From: Arachis hypogaea
Taxonomy: Eukaryota > Streptophyta > Magnoliopsida > Fabales > Fabaceae
DNA: 64,000 nt
Direction of reading: 5' to 3'
Assembly (NCBI RefSeq): GCF_003086295.3
Contig: NC_092039.1
Coordinates: 74,481,649 to 74,545,648, forward strand
The position numbers were made by a program, and so were the translations under genes. This document shows positions 44,836 to 56,580 of the stretch, piece after piece. How positions within the stretch are numbered: position 1 is the stretch's first letter; every line of letters begins with the position of its first letter. The notes under the pieces were generated by a model, which was given only the letters and a program-made list of their open reading frames with translations, was not told where the DNA came from and ran no database searches.

Positions 44836-47800
44836 TGTAAGAACCGTAACTAATCAACTGGTTAATTAAGTGATTATATTGTCCAAATTAGATTCTGAAA
44901 AGTTGGAGTGAGAATTTGAGGATTTAAAGGTGATTTTTGGACTCAGTGGGTCTTTCTGAGTCAAAAAATGTGCCTTCTGCGAAAAATCGTGAAAAATCGT
45001 GAACCGACAGTTGAACCGGTTCAAGTCTGCCCGGTGCTATGCGAGAAAAAGTGAAAACAGTCAAAAACCTTAGAAAAATATTAGAAATGAAAAATTGGGC
45101 GTTAATTTTAAAGGTTTGGCCCGAAGTTGGACCAAACGGGCTAAAAACGCTAACGGGTTGGACCAGGCCCAAGTTGGACCCAAGTCCAACATATATAAGG
45201 GTTTATTTAATGAACCCATGCAGCCACAACACCATTAAACACACAGACACTCTCAGCAGCAAAGAAAAGAAAGAAGAGGAAGAAGAAAATAATATTCACA
45301 TATCTTTTCTTTTCACGATATCTCGAGCTACGGTGTTCCGACTTGCGTGCCGTTAGCGGCTACGCGTTTCTTGTGAAGATCTCTACAAAACACATATAAG
45401 AAACTGGTAAGGAAAGCTTGAAATCCACTCAGTACTTCTCACCAAAATTTTGGGTTTTTTTAGGGCTTTGGGTTAAATGAGTTTTTGTGATTTTGGATGT
45501 TTAAGTTTGCTCTAATCCTTGCTTAGCATTGGATTTTGGTTATCAAATCTATTGAAAAAGGTAAGAGACATTAAACCCTTATGATATTATGTTTAAATGG
45601 AACCCTAGGTTGATTTGTGATGGTTTATACATATATAGTTTGATTATTGTGAGTTTCGAGCTTGTTGGTGCTTGTTGGAGTTACATTGGTGGCTTGCTTG
45701 TGGTTGGAATCTCATTGGGTACTCAATTTTGAGTTTTGGTTTATATAGGGAATCGGCAAGGTATGGTTTTGGTTTTTTTCTATGTAATATATAATATTTC
45801 TGGACACTTAAACTAGTGACCCATAGGATAGGATTGAATTAAATTGGTTGTTGGAACTGTTGTATGATGATGTACGATAATTTGATGATTTGGGTTGTTA
45901 ATGAATTGAAATGTTGATGTTGATAGTATGGTATTGAGGATTGGGATTGAAATTGATTACGATGACTATTGGAAAAGATGGAAAGGAATTTGATTAATGT
46001 GTTGATAAAAACATTAATTGGATGTATTATTATTTATTTGATAATGGAAATTGATGAATGTGGTTGGTGGAGGAATGATTACAGTATTATATATTTGATA
46101 TTTGAGGTTAAGGATATTGAAGGGTGAGTTATGAGGTAAATTGGAGTTGGTATGATTTTGGTCAGATTTTGGTTGAAATATTTTGAAAGTTGAGGTTTGG
46201 CAAAATTCTGCATAATCTATTTTCTAGCAGCAGCTTCGGACGCTTTTTGGGAACGATCTAACCATCACAATTGAATGGGATTAATTTTTCTCAAATCTTT
46301 GTGATGTGTAGAAAAATCCTGGAAATTTTGGTTGAAGTTTAACAGTTGGATTAGGAGATATAATTTTTGAAGTTTGTTACTTTAAAATTGATTTTTTTGC
46401 TGCTACATAATCAAACCAGCAACTTCCCAAGCCTATATCTCCCAATTCTGACCATAATTTTGAGTGGGATCAAAAGTACATTGAGACTTGGAGTATTTTC
46501 TTGTTTGTGTCAAAATTTTAGACTATTATAAATTTTGTAGGAGGAGTTGTGCTCGTTTTAAAAATAGAGCTCTTAGCTATTTTGACAGCAAAACTAGTTT
46601 TTGAAAGTAAACTTGTAATCAGTATAACTCTCTCCAGAAAAAATGATTTTTCTATGATACTTTGACTGATTTAAACCTCTATGAGTCTATTTTATTTCTG
46701 GAAAATTTCAGATTCATCAAATAAAAATATTAATTTTGGTGGATTTTCTAAGAACAGGGTAGCTTACTGTCTTGGTGCAGAGATTTCAAACTTAAAATCA
46801 GTTTTTGCAAGAGAAATGGTTTTCCTTTTTATTTTATTCAACTAAACTATTTCAACTGGGTTCGAATCTATAGGATACTTTCGTTTTGAGTCTAGAGACG
46901 GAGAATTAGGCTTGTAAACTTCTGTGACACCTATTTAAGACTTTTGGCTTGTTTTTGGATATCAAAACATAGAGAAGGTCCTAGGTGATTTTAACTTGGT
47001 AATTTGATAAAAAGTTAGAAAACAGAGGCTTAGGTTTTGGGTGTACAGAGGATGGGCTTGGTGGAATGAGAACGAGGAATGGAGATGTTGGATTGAAAGT
47101 GGTTGAGATGAGTCGAGGACTCAGAATGAGATGATGGATTCATGGCATACTGAAAAATATTTTCTAAAAATCATTGATGTATCATTTGTATATTGAGATT
47201 ATTAGATGATATGCGCCCGGCAGTGACGGCTGTTGGATCCCGCCTGTCGAGGTAGCGGTGGCGGCGTAAGGGTGGTGGTTCGTCCCGTTTGCGTTGAGAT
47301 GCGAGGTTGGTGGCAAGAGTATCCCACTCACATCCCTTCGGATCAATAGAGCGTGCAGGCGCAAAATCCTGGACAGTGATCCGAGCACTATATCTCAGGA
47401 GTTCCCATATGATGATTCTGAAGGGCAACATCTCCATGGAGATGTGTCAGGTTGGCAGTTGAACCGACAATGTGATATCACAGCCAATAGGGTAGGCATT
47501 CATCATGTGCAGTTTCTATCTGTTTGTATACTTTGCTGACCTGTAGTTGTATGCCTAATTGAATAACATGCCTATTTGCTTACTTGAACTACTTGCCTTA
47601 TATGCTTCTACTTGTGTTTTACTTGTATTGCTATTAATTGTGTATTCTGCTGGGATTGTGGAGGTTCGGAAGGCGGTGGCAATGAGATCGCATGGAGGAT
47701 AGGTTGGAGAAGGTTGTGGGACAGCGGTGTTTGGTTAGAATAGAAATTCCTTAAGATAGAGTACCCTGTCTATTTATGTTAAAATATATATGATACTTAT

Positions 47801-48440
47801 TTGTTTTAGTATGCCTTAAGATTGACTCTTATTATGGATATGAAGTCTAGGATTGTCTTTGGCATCCCGGGATCTTATATCTTACATCACTGGGCACTGT
47901 TACTATACTGAGAACCTCCGGTCTTAATACCATATTTCTGTTGTATTTTTCAGACGCAGGTCGTAACCCACCTCAGTGAGTTGCTTTGATGGTGACAAGA
48001 GCGGAGGATATCTATCTGTTTAGAAGCCTTTTGATCTCTGTTGTATATGTCTCTCATCTTTTGTATTTTGTTTTGCCTAGAGGCTTGAATTTGAGAGAAC
48101 AAAACTTGTATAAGCTGTTTTTACTGTCTGGCTTCATGTATGGTTTGTATATGGCTAGCCGGCTTAAACTCCGCGAGCCATGGCTAGAGTCTTATGATAT
48201 TATACTATTATACTATGATATTTTGTTATTTTATACATGTTTCTTGTGCCTTAAGTCAGTAGCTTCGTTAGCACGTTTTGCGCTTTTGAAATCCTATTTT
48301 TGAGCTATATCCTTTATCGGGCTTCTAGATTGTACTATTCTTTCTATATATTTTATATGTTTGAGCTTAAATCTATCGTAATCCTTAATTAACCTTTACT
48401 TACGACGCGAGGTAAAGCTTAGGCTAATTAGGGTGTTACA
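44836..48440 (+). repeat. 5' LTR of Tekay-like element
   Basis: TGTAAGAACCGTAACTAATC to TTAGGGTGTTACA, 3605 bp. Its last 667 bp match 49637-50346. A TATA-like ATATATAAGG lies near 45190, followed about 40 bp later by the transcript leader AACACACAGACACTC. ORFs inside it are not conserved coding sequence. Confidence 0.9.
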
Positions 48441-48445
48441 TTTAG

Positions 48446-48457
48446 TGGTATCAGAGC
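48446..48457 (+). other. Primer binding site, initiator tRNA-Met
   Basis: TGGTATCAGAGC lies five bases after the LTR end. It is the standard plant tRNA-iMet primer binding site (established knowledge). Confidence 0.95.
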
Positions 48458-48695
48458 GGTTTGTCCTTGTGAGCCTGAGGGATGGACCGATTGTGCTTCA
48501 TTGCATACTCTATGTGTTTTTTTCTTTGATGATATTAGGTTATCTTCTTGATATTGCATAGCATGCTTGTTTGTGAGTTCCTGTTTGGGAATATTTGAAG
48601 CACTAGGCTTTTAATATTGAGACTGATCACCTTGATATCGATTGTTTGGTGTAGGCAGGATCCTACAAGGTCCCTCGCGGACGAGGTTGAGCACG

Positions 48696-49617
48696 TTCAC
48701 AAGAAAGTAGGAATGAGCAACCAGCTGACAATCATGCCGAATTTATGGCAGTTGTGGCTAATTTGGCAAACACTATCGAGGCTAATGCTGCTGCGACTCT
48801 GCAAACTGTGCAGAGGTTAGGCCAACCATCTGGAAACGAAAATGAAAACGGGAACGGCAAAGGGAATGCTCATGATAATGCTGAGGGGAATGGAAATGAT
48901 GTGGGTGGCATTCTGATGACCTTGGCGACATTCCTCAAGGTTCATCCACCAACCTTCCGAGGATCAACTAATCCTACCGAAGCGGACAACTAGTTCCAGG
49001 CTATGGAGCGTGCCTTACAGGCACAGCATGTTCCAAACAATCAATATGTTGAATTTGCTACTTATCAGCTTGCGGGAGAGGCCCAGCATTAGTGGCAAGT
49101 AGAGTGCCACTTGTTACAGCTCCAGAATGCAAATGTTCCTTGGGATGTGTTTCAGACAGCCTTCTACAAGAGGTGCTTCCCTGAGTCTGCAAGGAAAGCG
49201 AAGGAGATGGAACTGATGCAGCTGATGCAAGGTTCCATGTTTGTGGCAGATTACACCAACAAGTTTGAGGAGCTTTGTAGGTTTTCTAGGGTATGTAAAG
49301 GTGTCCCGGAGACCTACGAGAGCTGGAAGTGTATTAAGTACTAGAGAGAGTTGAAGGACAACATTATGACTACTGTGGTTCCTATGGAGATCCGTACCTT
49401 TTTTAATTTGGTGAACAAAGCAAGAGTGGTTGAGGAGTATGCCAAGACTGTAGTGGCATCCAAGGAGACTCATGGAGGAACCTCTAGCAAGGGACGTGGC
49501 AAGTATTTCCATCCGAGAGGTCAAAGTTTCAAGAGAGGAGAATATGCGCCTTAAGGGCAAGGAGGCTTCAGAAAGAACACTCATGACTAGTTTCAGCATG
49601 GCAAAGGAAAAGGAAAT
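48696..49617 (+). pseudogene. Chromovirus gag with five transition-type stops, no frameshift
   Basis: One frame reads from about 48696 through FLKVHPPTFRGSTNPTEADN, AMERALQAQHVPN, FYKRCFPESARKAKEMELM, FVADYTNKFEELCRFS and VNKARVVEEYAK. This is a typical Tekay/Del gag core (Retrotrans_gag). Stops are TAG 48991 (Trp expected), TAG 49090 (Trp), TAG 49342 (Gln expected), TAA 49552 (Gln) and TAG 49588 (Gln). Each needs one C-to-T or G-to-A change. The zinc knuckle is lost at the deletion after 49617. Confidence 0.87.
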
Positions 49618-49636
49618 ATAGTGCTCGGATCACTAT

Positions 49637-49641
49637 TTATG

Positions 49642-49697
<56 letters not shown>

Positions 49698-50346
49698 ATA
49701 CTTATTTGTTTTAGTATGCCTTAAGGTTGAATCTTATGATGGATATGAAGTCTAGGATTGCCTTTGGCATTCCAGGGCCTTATATCTTACATCACTGGGC
49801 ACTGTTACCATACTGAGAACCTCCAGTTCTCATACCATATTTTTGTTGTATTTTTTAGATGCAGGTCGTAACCTACCTCGGTGAGTTGCTTTGATGGTGA
49901 CAGGAGCGAAGGATATCTATCTGTTTTGAAGCCTTTTGATCTCTTTTGTATATGTCTCTCATCTTTTATATTTTGCTTTTCCTAGAGGCTTGAATTTGAG
50001 AGATCAAAACTTGAATAAGCTGTTTTTACTGTCTGACTTCATGTATGATTTGTATATGGCTAGATGGCTTAAACTCTGCGAGCCGTGGCTAGAGTCTTAT
50101 GATATTATACTATTATACTATGATATTTTGTTATTTCATACCTGTTTCTTGTGCCTTAAGTCAGTAGCCTCGTTAGCACGTTTTGCGCTTTTAAACTCCT
50201 GTTTTTGAGCTGCATCCTTCATCGGGTTTCTAGATTGTACTATTCTTTCTATATATATTATATGTATGAGCTTAAATCTATCGTAATCCTTGATTAACCT
50301 TTGCTTTACGACGCGAGGTAAAGCTTAGGCTAATTAGGGTGTTACA
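49637..50346 (+). repeat. 3' LTR remnant with expanded (AT)n
   Basis: It matches the end of the 5' LTR (47774-48440). An (AT)n tract at about 49645-49694 replaces a short AAATATATAT there. The junction with gag at about 49618-49636 marks the deletion. Confidence 0.88.
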
Positions 50347-50851
50347 ACTAGCATAAATGATACTAGTAACATATTTAATATGAGAATAAAACATGTATGA
50401 TGAGGCCTTAGCATTGATAAAGTCATCCGAGAGTGTTGGTGCCAATTTGCACCAGTAAACTGTTAACTTGGTTAAATCGATTTCCTGTTTTTAACTAAAA
50501 CAGACCAGGTAACCTTATAATATCATTCAATTATCTTTTAATACTAATATAATGATAATATTATACTATTATCTTTCTTCTCTCATGAATCGAGTCTGGT
50601 TCATCAAACTGAGACTATTTACGAAAACCAGAATCAAAACTCTTAACCGATACGATTCAAAAATTAAGTTCTTCATGATTGCGTCGTCAAACTTATCTCA
50701 AAAGAGGTTCTTGCTTATTGATGACATAATGATGATGAGGATTGAGATACTTGATGATACAGTAGAGGTGTTTCCTTTACTGATCTTCCGGAAAAAATCG
50801 TGCCTTTAGAAAAGATCTCGCGTACTCGAAAAAGGGGTTGTTACACTTATT

Positions 50852-51256
50852 GAAGACTCACATGGATAAGGCTCAGTAGGGATGGGAATATGTAACGCCC
50901 ATTGGAAACCCAAAAGGGGAGTCTTCCTGTGAGGACGGCAATACGTAAAGCTCATAGAGGGGACTATTTACTAGGTAGGGATGACGATGTGTAATGCTTT
51001 ATCTCAAAATATTGTCAGGTTACAAACAACCAACCGACACGTGAGTTCATGCTCTATACTAGAATCAGGCACGAATCATATTTGATTGTGAATTTTATTG
51101 TAATTGAATTGTGTTCTTATAAATGCTACTTGTATTCTAATATTTACAAATTTACTGCTTGTGTGAGTAATTTATCTGAACGTCAACCCTGAAACATAGA
51201 ATTAGGACTTAATTCGCCAAATTCCCCATGAAACTTTGGCTTAGCACAAAATCTCT
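50852..51256 (+). other. Segment with repeated GGATGGCAATATGTAACGCC-like motif
   Basis: Related motifs occur at about 50878 (AGGGATGGGAATATGTAACG), 50923 (GAGGACGGCAATACGTAAAG) and 50977 (AGGGATGACGATGTGTAATG), plus the one at 41617. No gene is seen. Confidence 0.5.
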
Positions 51257-51865
51257 TTGTTCTCTATATCATCTTGGTGGAAACTTTTGGTTCTCACCCC
51301 CCTTTCTTCTTCCACTCTGGAGATGGAATCGAGAGTCATCTTCTTTGAGGTCTCTACACCATGCTACTACTTGGACACCATATGGGGTGGGACAGTCATA
51401 TGGAGAGACATCCACACCCACATATATATTTTGTTTGAAAGCCCTTTCTCTCACCCTCTTCTGAGTCCGAAGTTTGAACCTGATGCGTCGTACGATTTTC
51501 TACCATCTAAGCTGCATTCGGGAGGTTCCAACTTTTCTTTTCTTCTTCAGCCACTATACACTATGGAGCCTGAGTTAGGGCCTCCTTTTGACATCCAGCC
51601 CATATACCCTGAGTAGTTTGACCCAGTGCCAGAGCTAGTGATACCAGTGGAGCCTGTGCTGGATTATCAACCACTGGACCTGATGGATGGGCAGTTCAGT
51701 CCATTAGAAAAGGCCTTGATGCTAGCCATGCCTAATGGCTTTCTGGTGATCCCTTCCAACGAAGCATCGTCTGATATCATTCCACCTTCGGAGGACCATA
51801 TGATCATCGATTTGGCCACTAGCCTATCGGAGAATACTACACCACGAGAAGTAGAGCTAGGATAG
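51257..51865 (+). pseudogene. Unrecognised ORF of ~202 codons with one in-frame TAG
   Basis: Two open stretches (51257-51616 and 51617-51865) share one frame and are separated only by TAG at 51614-51616. The first has an aromatic N-terminal half with FFEVSTPCYYLDTIWGG. The second is acidic and proline-rich (PELVIPVEPVLDYQPLDLMD) and ends TTPREVELG. I recognise no domain. The long shared frame, aromatic-then-acidic layout and a single transition-type stop (CAG to TAG would explain it) suggest former coding use. It lies in a chromovirus-LTR-like neighbourhood but is not gag or pol. An alternative is a captured host fragment or an accessory retroelement ORF. Confidence 0.45.
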
Positions 51866-51951
51866 TAGTATAATTTATTTTTCCTCGCATTTTGTAGACT
51901 TTTGTGAGGGTTAGGACCTTCTATGTACATATTAGATAGGCTCCAGTCTAG

Positions 51952-52293
51952 AATGACTTTTGTAAACATAATATTGAATGGTTTCATGCTTATTCCATCA
52001 AACATAATATTGATTATCCTTTTAAACACAAAAATATTTCGCCATCAGCAAATGTTATTTCAACTTGAAAAGTTAAAGATGAAAATTTAATCAGATATGA
52101 GTTTCCTCCAAAAGGATCTTTTGTTATTTCAAATACGGAAGGACATAACCCAGATATGGCCTCTCCATTCAAAAATAAAAATATAGATGAAGCTGTTGCC
52201 CCAAAAAATATTAAAAATTTTATTGAACAATCAAATTACACCAACATATTTTTACAATTTTTAGGTGACAACCTTTTTTATATATCAGTCTAA
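51952..52293 (+). pseudogene. Short coding-like remnant, family uncertain
   Basis: A frame of about 113 codons ending at TAA 52291 is broken only by TGA at 52066-52068. Its text is protein-like (for example FPPKGSFVISNTEGHNPDM) rather than low-complexity, despite the A/T-rich surroundings. I could not place it. A decayed retroelement or pararetrovirus-derived structural protein is possible but unproven. Confidence 0.35.
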
Positions 52294-53234
52294 TGTACTC
52301 TATAACAACTCATATTGTATGAAATTTAGATTTCGAACGTCTATGTGATATATTCATCCATGTTTTTCCGCTTTTATCATAAAGGTATTGTGTGCCTAAA
52401 TGTTATAAATAATATCGATAAACTTGATTAACTTACGATTATAACATATATACGTTACAGACTCATTAATAGAACTAATATATAGTCTAAGAGTTTTAAG
52501 ATAAACTAAATAGTAACACTTAATGACATACCAGGAGTTAGGTTGTTACAAGATTCATATTTTTTAATTATATTTTACGGAATTTCAATTTAATTGATGC
52601 TTTTTAACAATTGCTATTATAACTTTTATTTGTTTTGTTTGTAGTCTTGATTGATGAAGTATATATGATGAATTTCTATCCTTTTATATTAATCTCTTGA
52701 AAAATAGTCATACTTGAGGAAATATTTGTAGGTGATTCTCTCTATTTTGTTCTCTAACAAAATAAGTAATATTTTTCTTTATCATTTTGCTTATATTGTA
52801 CTATATCTTTTTTATATTGCAGTAACAAATATTGTTCTGACATTTTTTAATAGATTTAATTATTCGATTAGTTTTTATAATTTTATTAAATTTTTAATTA
52901 AATTCTTTTATTTTAATTATTTTTTGTTAGAAAATATTTTTAAATATTTATTTTTTGTTTGACGTAAGATGAATTATAGAGCCATTTAAAAATAAATATT
53001 CTAAGATTATTATAATTTTTTTAAATAAGAACTAATTAAGATCTAATTATAAATTTTTTATTTAATATAAAGATTCAGTTACAAATTTTTAAATTATAAG
53101 AACCTAATTAAAATTTTAGTGAAACTATGTATAGCTAATAAAGTAGGTGGAAATATTATATTTTTGTTTGATTATACTTGACAATAATTATTTAAATTTT
53201 ATAAGAATATAATACAAACTTTTATGAGTTAGGT
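52294..53234. other. A/T-rich spacer; LTR-like end at 52550
   Basis: GTTAGGTTGTTACA at 52537-52550 resembles chromovirus LTR ends and may close the LTR-like sequence begun before 41640. From 52551 to 53234 the sequence is over 75% A/T by eye with no supported gene; the 76-codon ORF at 52732 is Phe/Ile-rich low complexity. Confidence 0.5.
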
Positions 53235-54714
53235 TGATAAACCACCATTTTATGGTTTATCTTGTGCTCAATTGAGTGGTTTTTATCAAGCATTTGCCCA
53301 CTTATTCATATGATTTGCATGGTTTTACATTCTCCTTCCTGATTTTGTGCTATGATCGAAAACATGCTTCTTTGCCTTTTATTTTCTTTTATTTAAATCC
53401 TCTCTTGTTATCATTCCATGCCTTGACATGTGTGTTAAGTGATTTCAGGGATTACAGGGCATGAATGGTTCAGAGGATGGAAAGGAAGCATGCAAAAGTG
53501 GAAGGAATACAAGAAGTTGAAAAAACTGTTAAGCTGTCCAGCCTGACCTCTTTGCACTCAAACGATCATAACTTGAGCTACAGAGATCCAAATGACACGA
53601 CTTTAGTTGCGTTGGAAAGCTAACATCCGGGGCTTCGCAACGATATATAATTTGCCATAGCTGCCCTGACGTTAGACGACGCGAACGCATGGATGACGCA
53701 CCCACATCGTATCTGCGAACTTCAATCCACGCAAACGCGTGGACGACGCCTCCGCGTCACTTTGCCACGACCTATACAGACCAGAAAGCTCTGGGAGTGA
53801 CTTTTGGGCTGTTTTTGACCCAATTCTCGGCCCAAAAAACACATATTAGAGGCTGAGAGTGGAACAGAATCAGATCATTCAATCATTACTCACAATTTTA
53901 GGTTTTAGATGTAGTTTTTAGAGAGAGATAGGTTCTCTCCTCTCTCTTAGGATTTAGGATTAGGATTTCTATTAGGATTAGGATTGTTTCTTCATACCAG
54001 GTTCAATAATTTATGTTTCTCTTCTATTTTTGTTTACTTTGAAGCTTTTATTTGTATTTGATTTATGTTGCCCAATTGGCTTATAAACTTTTCCATACTA
54101 TAATTGACATCTTCATTCAATTTGAGGCATCCCAGAAATTTATGATTTTAATTTAGCTTTCTATATTCTTGGCTTTAGTTAGGTAATTGGTAACACTTGA
54201 GTTGTCAAACTCAGCAGTGGTTGAAATTGGCAGATTCTAATTGATCTAGATCGCTCTAAAGCTAGTCTTCCCACAAGGATTGACTAGGACTTGAGGATCA
54301 AGCTAATTAGTCCACTTGACCTTCCCTTGTTTAATAAAGGATAACTAAGTGGGATTAAAACCCAATTCTCATCACACCTGATAAGGATAACTACGATAGG
54401 AATTCCGATTCTAATACCTTGCTAAGAGTTTATTTTATCATTACTATTTTATTTTTCTTATCATTTAACATACTTGTTCCTTACTTTCAAAACTCCCAAT
54501 TTACAAGACTCATAACCAATAATAAGGACATATCTCCCTGCAATTCCTTGAGAAGACAACCCGAGGTTTAAATACTTCGGTTATCAATTTTATTAAGGGT
54601 TTGTTACTTGTAACAACCAAAACATTTGTAAGAAAGGACTTTTGTTGGTTTAGAAGCTATACTTGCAACGGGAATTTATTCTGAATTCTAGACCACGCAA
54701 AAGTTCTCTCTTCA
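53235..54714 (+). repeat. 5' LTR, family 2
   Basis: TGATAAACCACCATTTTATG to GTTCTCTCTTCA, 1480 bp. CpG palindrome pairs have centres 53684.5/53701.5 and 53734.5/53751.5. It is clearly related to the solo LTRs at 10527 and 36609. Confidence 0.9.
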
Positions 54715-54717
54715 AAA

Positions 54718-54734
54718 TGGCACCGTTGCCGTGG
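54718..54734 (+). other. Primer binding site, tRNA-Asp-like
   Basis: TGGCACCGTTGCCGTGG begins three bases after the LTR. It differs from the common TGGCGCCGTTGCCGGGG at two positions, both transitions or transversions within CpG/GG sites. Confidence 0.75.
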
Positions 54735-54824
54735 AATTGCAAACGTGTGCCTTATTATTGGTTATTGTAGATATTTTTCTTTTACTTGTTTATTTGTTTT
54801 CCCTTCTTATTTCTGATATCTACT

Positions 54825-56030
54825 ATGAATTCTCACCCCTCTCGCTTTGAGTTTGGTTCTACTTTTGTTGCAAGAAATGGAAGCTATAACAGGACTATGC
54901 ATCAAGGTCTAAGCAATCAAAGATGGATGGAGTCAAGAGGATTTGATCACCTTTTTAGGCAATAACACCCTCCTAGATATCATGGGCAGAGACCATTCTG
55001 CAATGCATACCAAGCTGACAGATATGGTGGACTGCTTTATAGCTACCAACAAGCCCCACCCTATGCTCAGAAACCATCCTTTCAACATAACCTCAACCCA
55101 CCATACTCACAAGCTTCTTTTCACCATTCGCCCCCATATGATCCTTATCCGCCCCAACACCAATCCAATTTCTCCCAAGAACCACCACTCCCCTATGCAC
55201 CATGTGCATATCCATCAAGCCAAGAATCACAGGTTCGCTTCGAAGAATCAGTAGACCAATTTCATGCAACCCTTCATCAACTGAAGCAAGTAATAAATCA
55301 ATTATCTTTCAGACGTTCGGATATTCAACAAATCCGCATGGCTTCATGTGGAGAATTTAATGCAGAACGCAGCATGAAGGAGACACTAGAAACTCCAGTG
55401 GACATTATAGAGCATAACTTCATACTAGAACAAGTAGAGGAAGCTGTCATTATAGAAGAAGAAGAGTTGGTTGAAGATTTAGGAGATGCCGAACCTCCGC
55501 AGGAATCCAGAGTTGTGGAGAATTCCGTCAAGGGTGTTACAATTGATGCTAAGGAAGATAGTGCACAGCCTCCAATGCAGATATCTTATGAAGAACTGGA
55601 CGGAATAACCAAAAACACAAGTTTCCTTGATGATGATAATCACAAGTCAAGTTCCCTTAGTAATGAACTTGCATCCGCAAGTGAATTCTTTGAGATGGAA
55701 GAATCTTTCCCAAGTGAATACGAAGATGATGCAAAGGTAGACTTTTCTCAACCTCCTAATTATGACTCAAGTGATGAGGAAGATATGGAAGACTTTGACC
55801 AAGACATGGTTGGAATTGAAGAAATTTACAAAGAAGTGGAGGAATTCACTGAAGACCACAAGGGAGTAGAGCTTGCAGAACCACTGGAAACACTTATCCC
55901 AAGGCCACTACCACCCAATGCAGACTTCAAGTGGGTAAAATCCTTGACCTCTATCTTCACTTTTCCACTTGAATATGGTTTACTTGAAACAGATGGCCAG
56001 CTTAGAGCTCTTTGCGGCTTTAAAGAGTAA
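54825..56030 (+). pseudogene. Gag-position ORF, 401 codons, one in-frame TAA
   Basis: It starts MNSHPSRFEFGSTF and runs in one frame to TAA 56028-56030, broken only by TAA at 54963-54965, where CAA (Gln) is the likely ancestor. Residues about 60-140 are rich in Pro, Gln, Tyr and Ser. A helical patch (VDQFHATLHQLKQVINQL) follows, then a very acidic tail (IEEEELVEDLGD and later acidic runs). No zinc knuckle or protease motif is present. It does not resemble the family 1 gag. The position after the primer binding site suggests a structural protein, but the function is not recognised. Confidence 0.6.
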
Positions 56031-56391
56031 AAGGGAAATGACTCGCACTCAGAGCTGGTATGCAAGATTCAATGAGGTTTCACACTTAAATTTGAGGTGC
56101 AAAGATTGGTGTCAAGCTAAATTGAAAGGATCTCGGAAGTTGTTTGGTCACTGCAGTGAGAATTCAGACTTCTCACCACCCGGCTGGAAAAATGTAGATC
56201 AAGACAAAGATGGGTGTAGAAGAAAAGTTTGGGATCCTGGAGTCTGTTCTGACATTCAATACCGCGGGAATCTTGAAGCCTGTTTGAACTCACCTAAGGG
56301 CTTTACATGCCTCATTTGGGACCCCGGAGGCTGTTGGAATTCCAAACACTGGTGGAGATTTCTGGACGAATTCAAGCACAAGCCACCATAG
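55969..56391 (+). CDS. Overlapping downstream ORF, Cys/Trp-rich
   Basis: This frame is +1 relative to the upstream ORF and overlaps its end by 62 bp. It encodes MTRTQSWYARFNEVSHLNLR, CKDWCQAKLKGS, then two WDPG repeats (RRKVWDPGVCSDI and CLIWDPGGCWNSKHWWRF) and ends DEFKHKPP. The repeated WDPG-C pattern is protein-like. It is either the C-terminus of the upstream protein, separated by a frameshift mutation, or read by programmed frameshifting. The family is not recognised. Confidence 0.5.
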   Translation: MNMVYLKQMASLELFAALKSKREMTRTQSWYARFNEVSHLNLRCKDWCQAKLKGSRKLFGHCSENSDFSPPGWKNVDQDKDGCRRKVWDPGVCSDIQYRGNLEACLNSPKGFTCLIWDPGGCWNSKHWWRFLDEFKHKPP

Positions 56392-56441
56392 TAGGAAGCT
56401 CATCAAATGTCCAACTTAAGGACTTTAACTAAAAGTGCTAG

Positions 56442-56457
56442 ATGGGAGACAACCCAC
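56442..56457 (+). other. Conserved post-gag box (variant)
   Basis: ATGGGAGACAACCCAC, preceded by TTTAACTAAAAGTGCTAG, corresponds to TTGGGAGGCAACCCAA preceded by AATAAAGAAGCGCTTG in family 1, at the same place after the gag-position ORFs. Confidence 0.6.
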
Positions 56458-56580
56458 CATGGTATGATCGTTCCCTTTCCATTTTGCTTTGTTTTTGAAT
56501 TTTGTTTGAAGCTGGAATTTCTGCATAACATTGATTGCATTTTGCATTCTGCATACTGCATAAAAAAAACACACACACAC

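Larger units (their letters stand above)
44836..50346 (+). mobile_element. Tekay-like chromovirus, internally deleted
   Basis: ACTAG is duplicated at 44831-44835 and 50347-50351. It has a complete 5' LTR, a tRNA-iMet primer binding site and a gag pseudogene. It then jumps at about 49618 to the last ~700 bp of the 3' LTR. All of protease, RT, RNase H and integrase, and the first ~2.9 kb of the 3' LTR, are gone. Confidence 0.9.
41641..50845 (-). mobile_element. Reversed chromovirus-like solo LTR hosting a Tekay-like element
   Basis: Minus-strand start TGTAACAACCCCTTTTTCG and end AATTGGCTCATTACA. CCTAT (41636-41640) and CTTAT (50846-50850) flank it, a 5-bp duplication differing by one transition. 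Net length without the insert is about 3.7 kb. Direction is judged from the order of landmarks (promoter-proximal CTCATTTACTCCTTGTGGC near 44650-44680, GC-rich part near 42800), which is the reverse of the LTR at 44836-48440. Confidence 0.72.

Noticed and set aside
47986..48303. 105-codon ORF near the Tekay LTR end, repeated at 49936
   Set aside because: It is LTR sequence in both places; similarity reflects the two LTRs, and no domain is recognised.
52732..52962. 76-codon Phe/Ile/Tyr-rich ORF as a membrane protein
   Set aside because: Low-complexity A/T-rich DNA gives such ORFs by chance; no motif or conserved neighbour.
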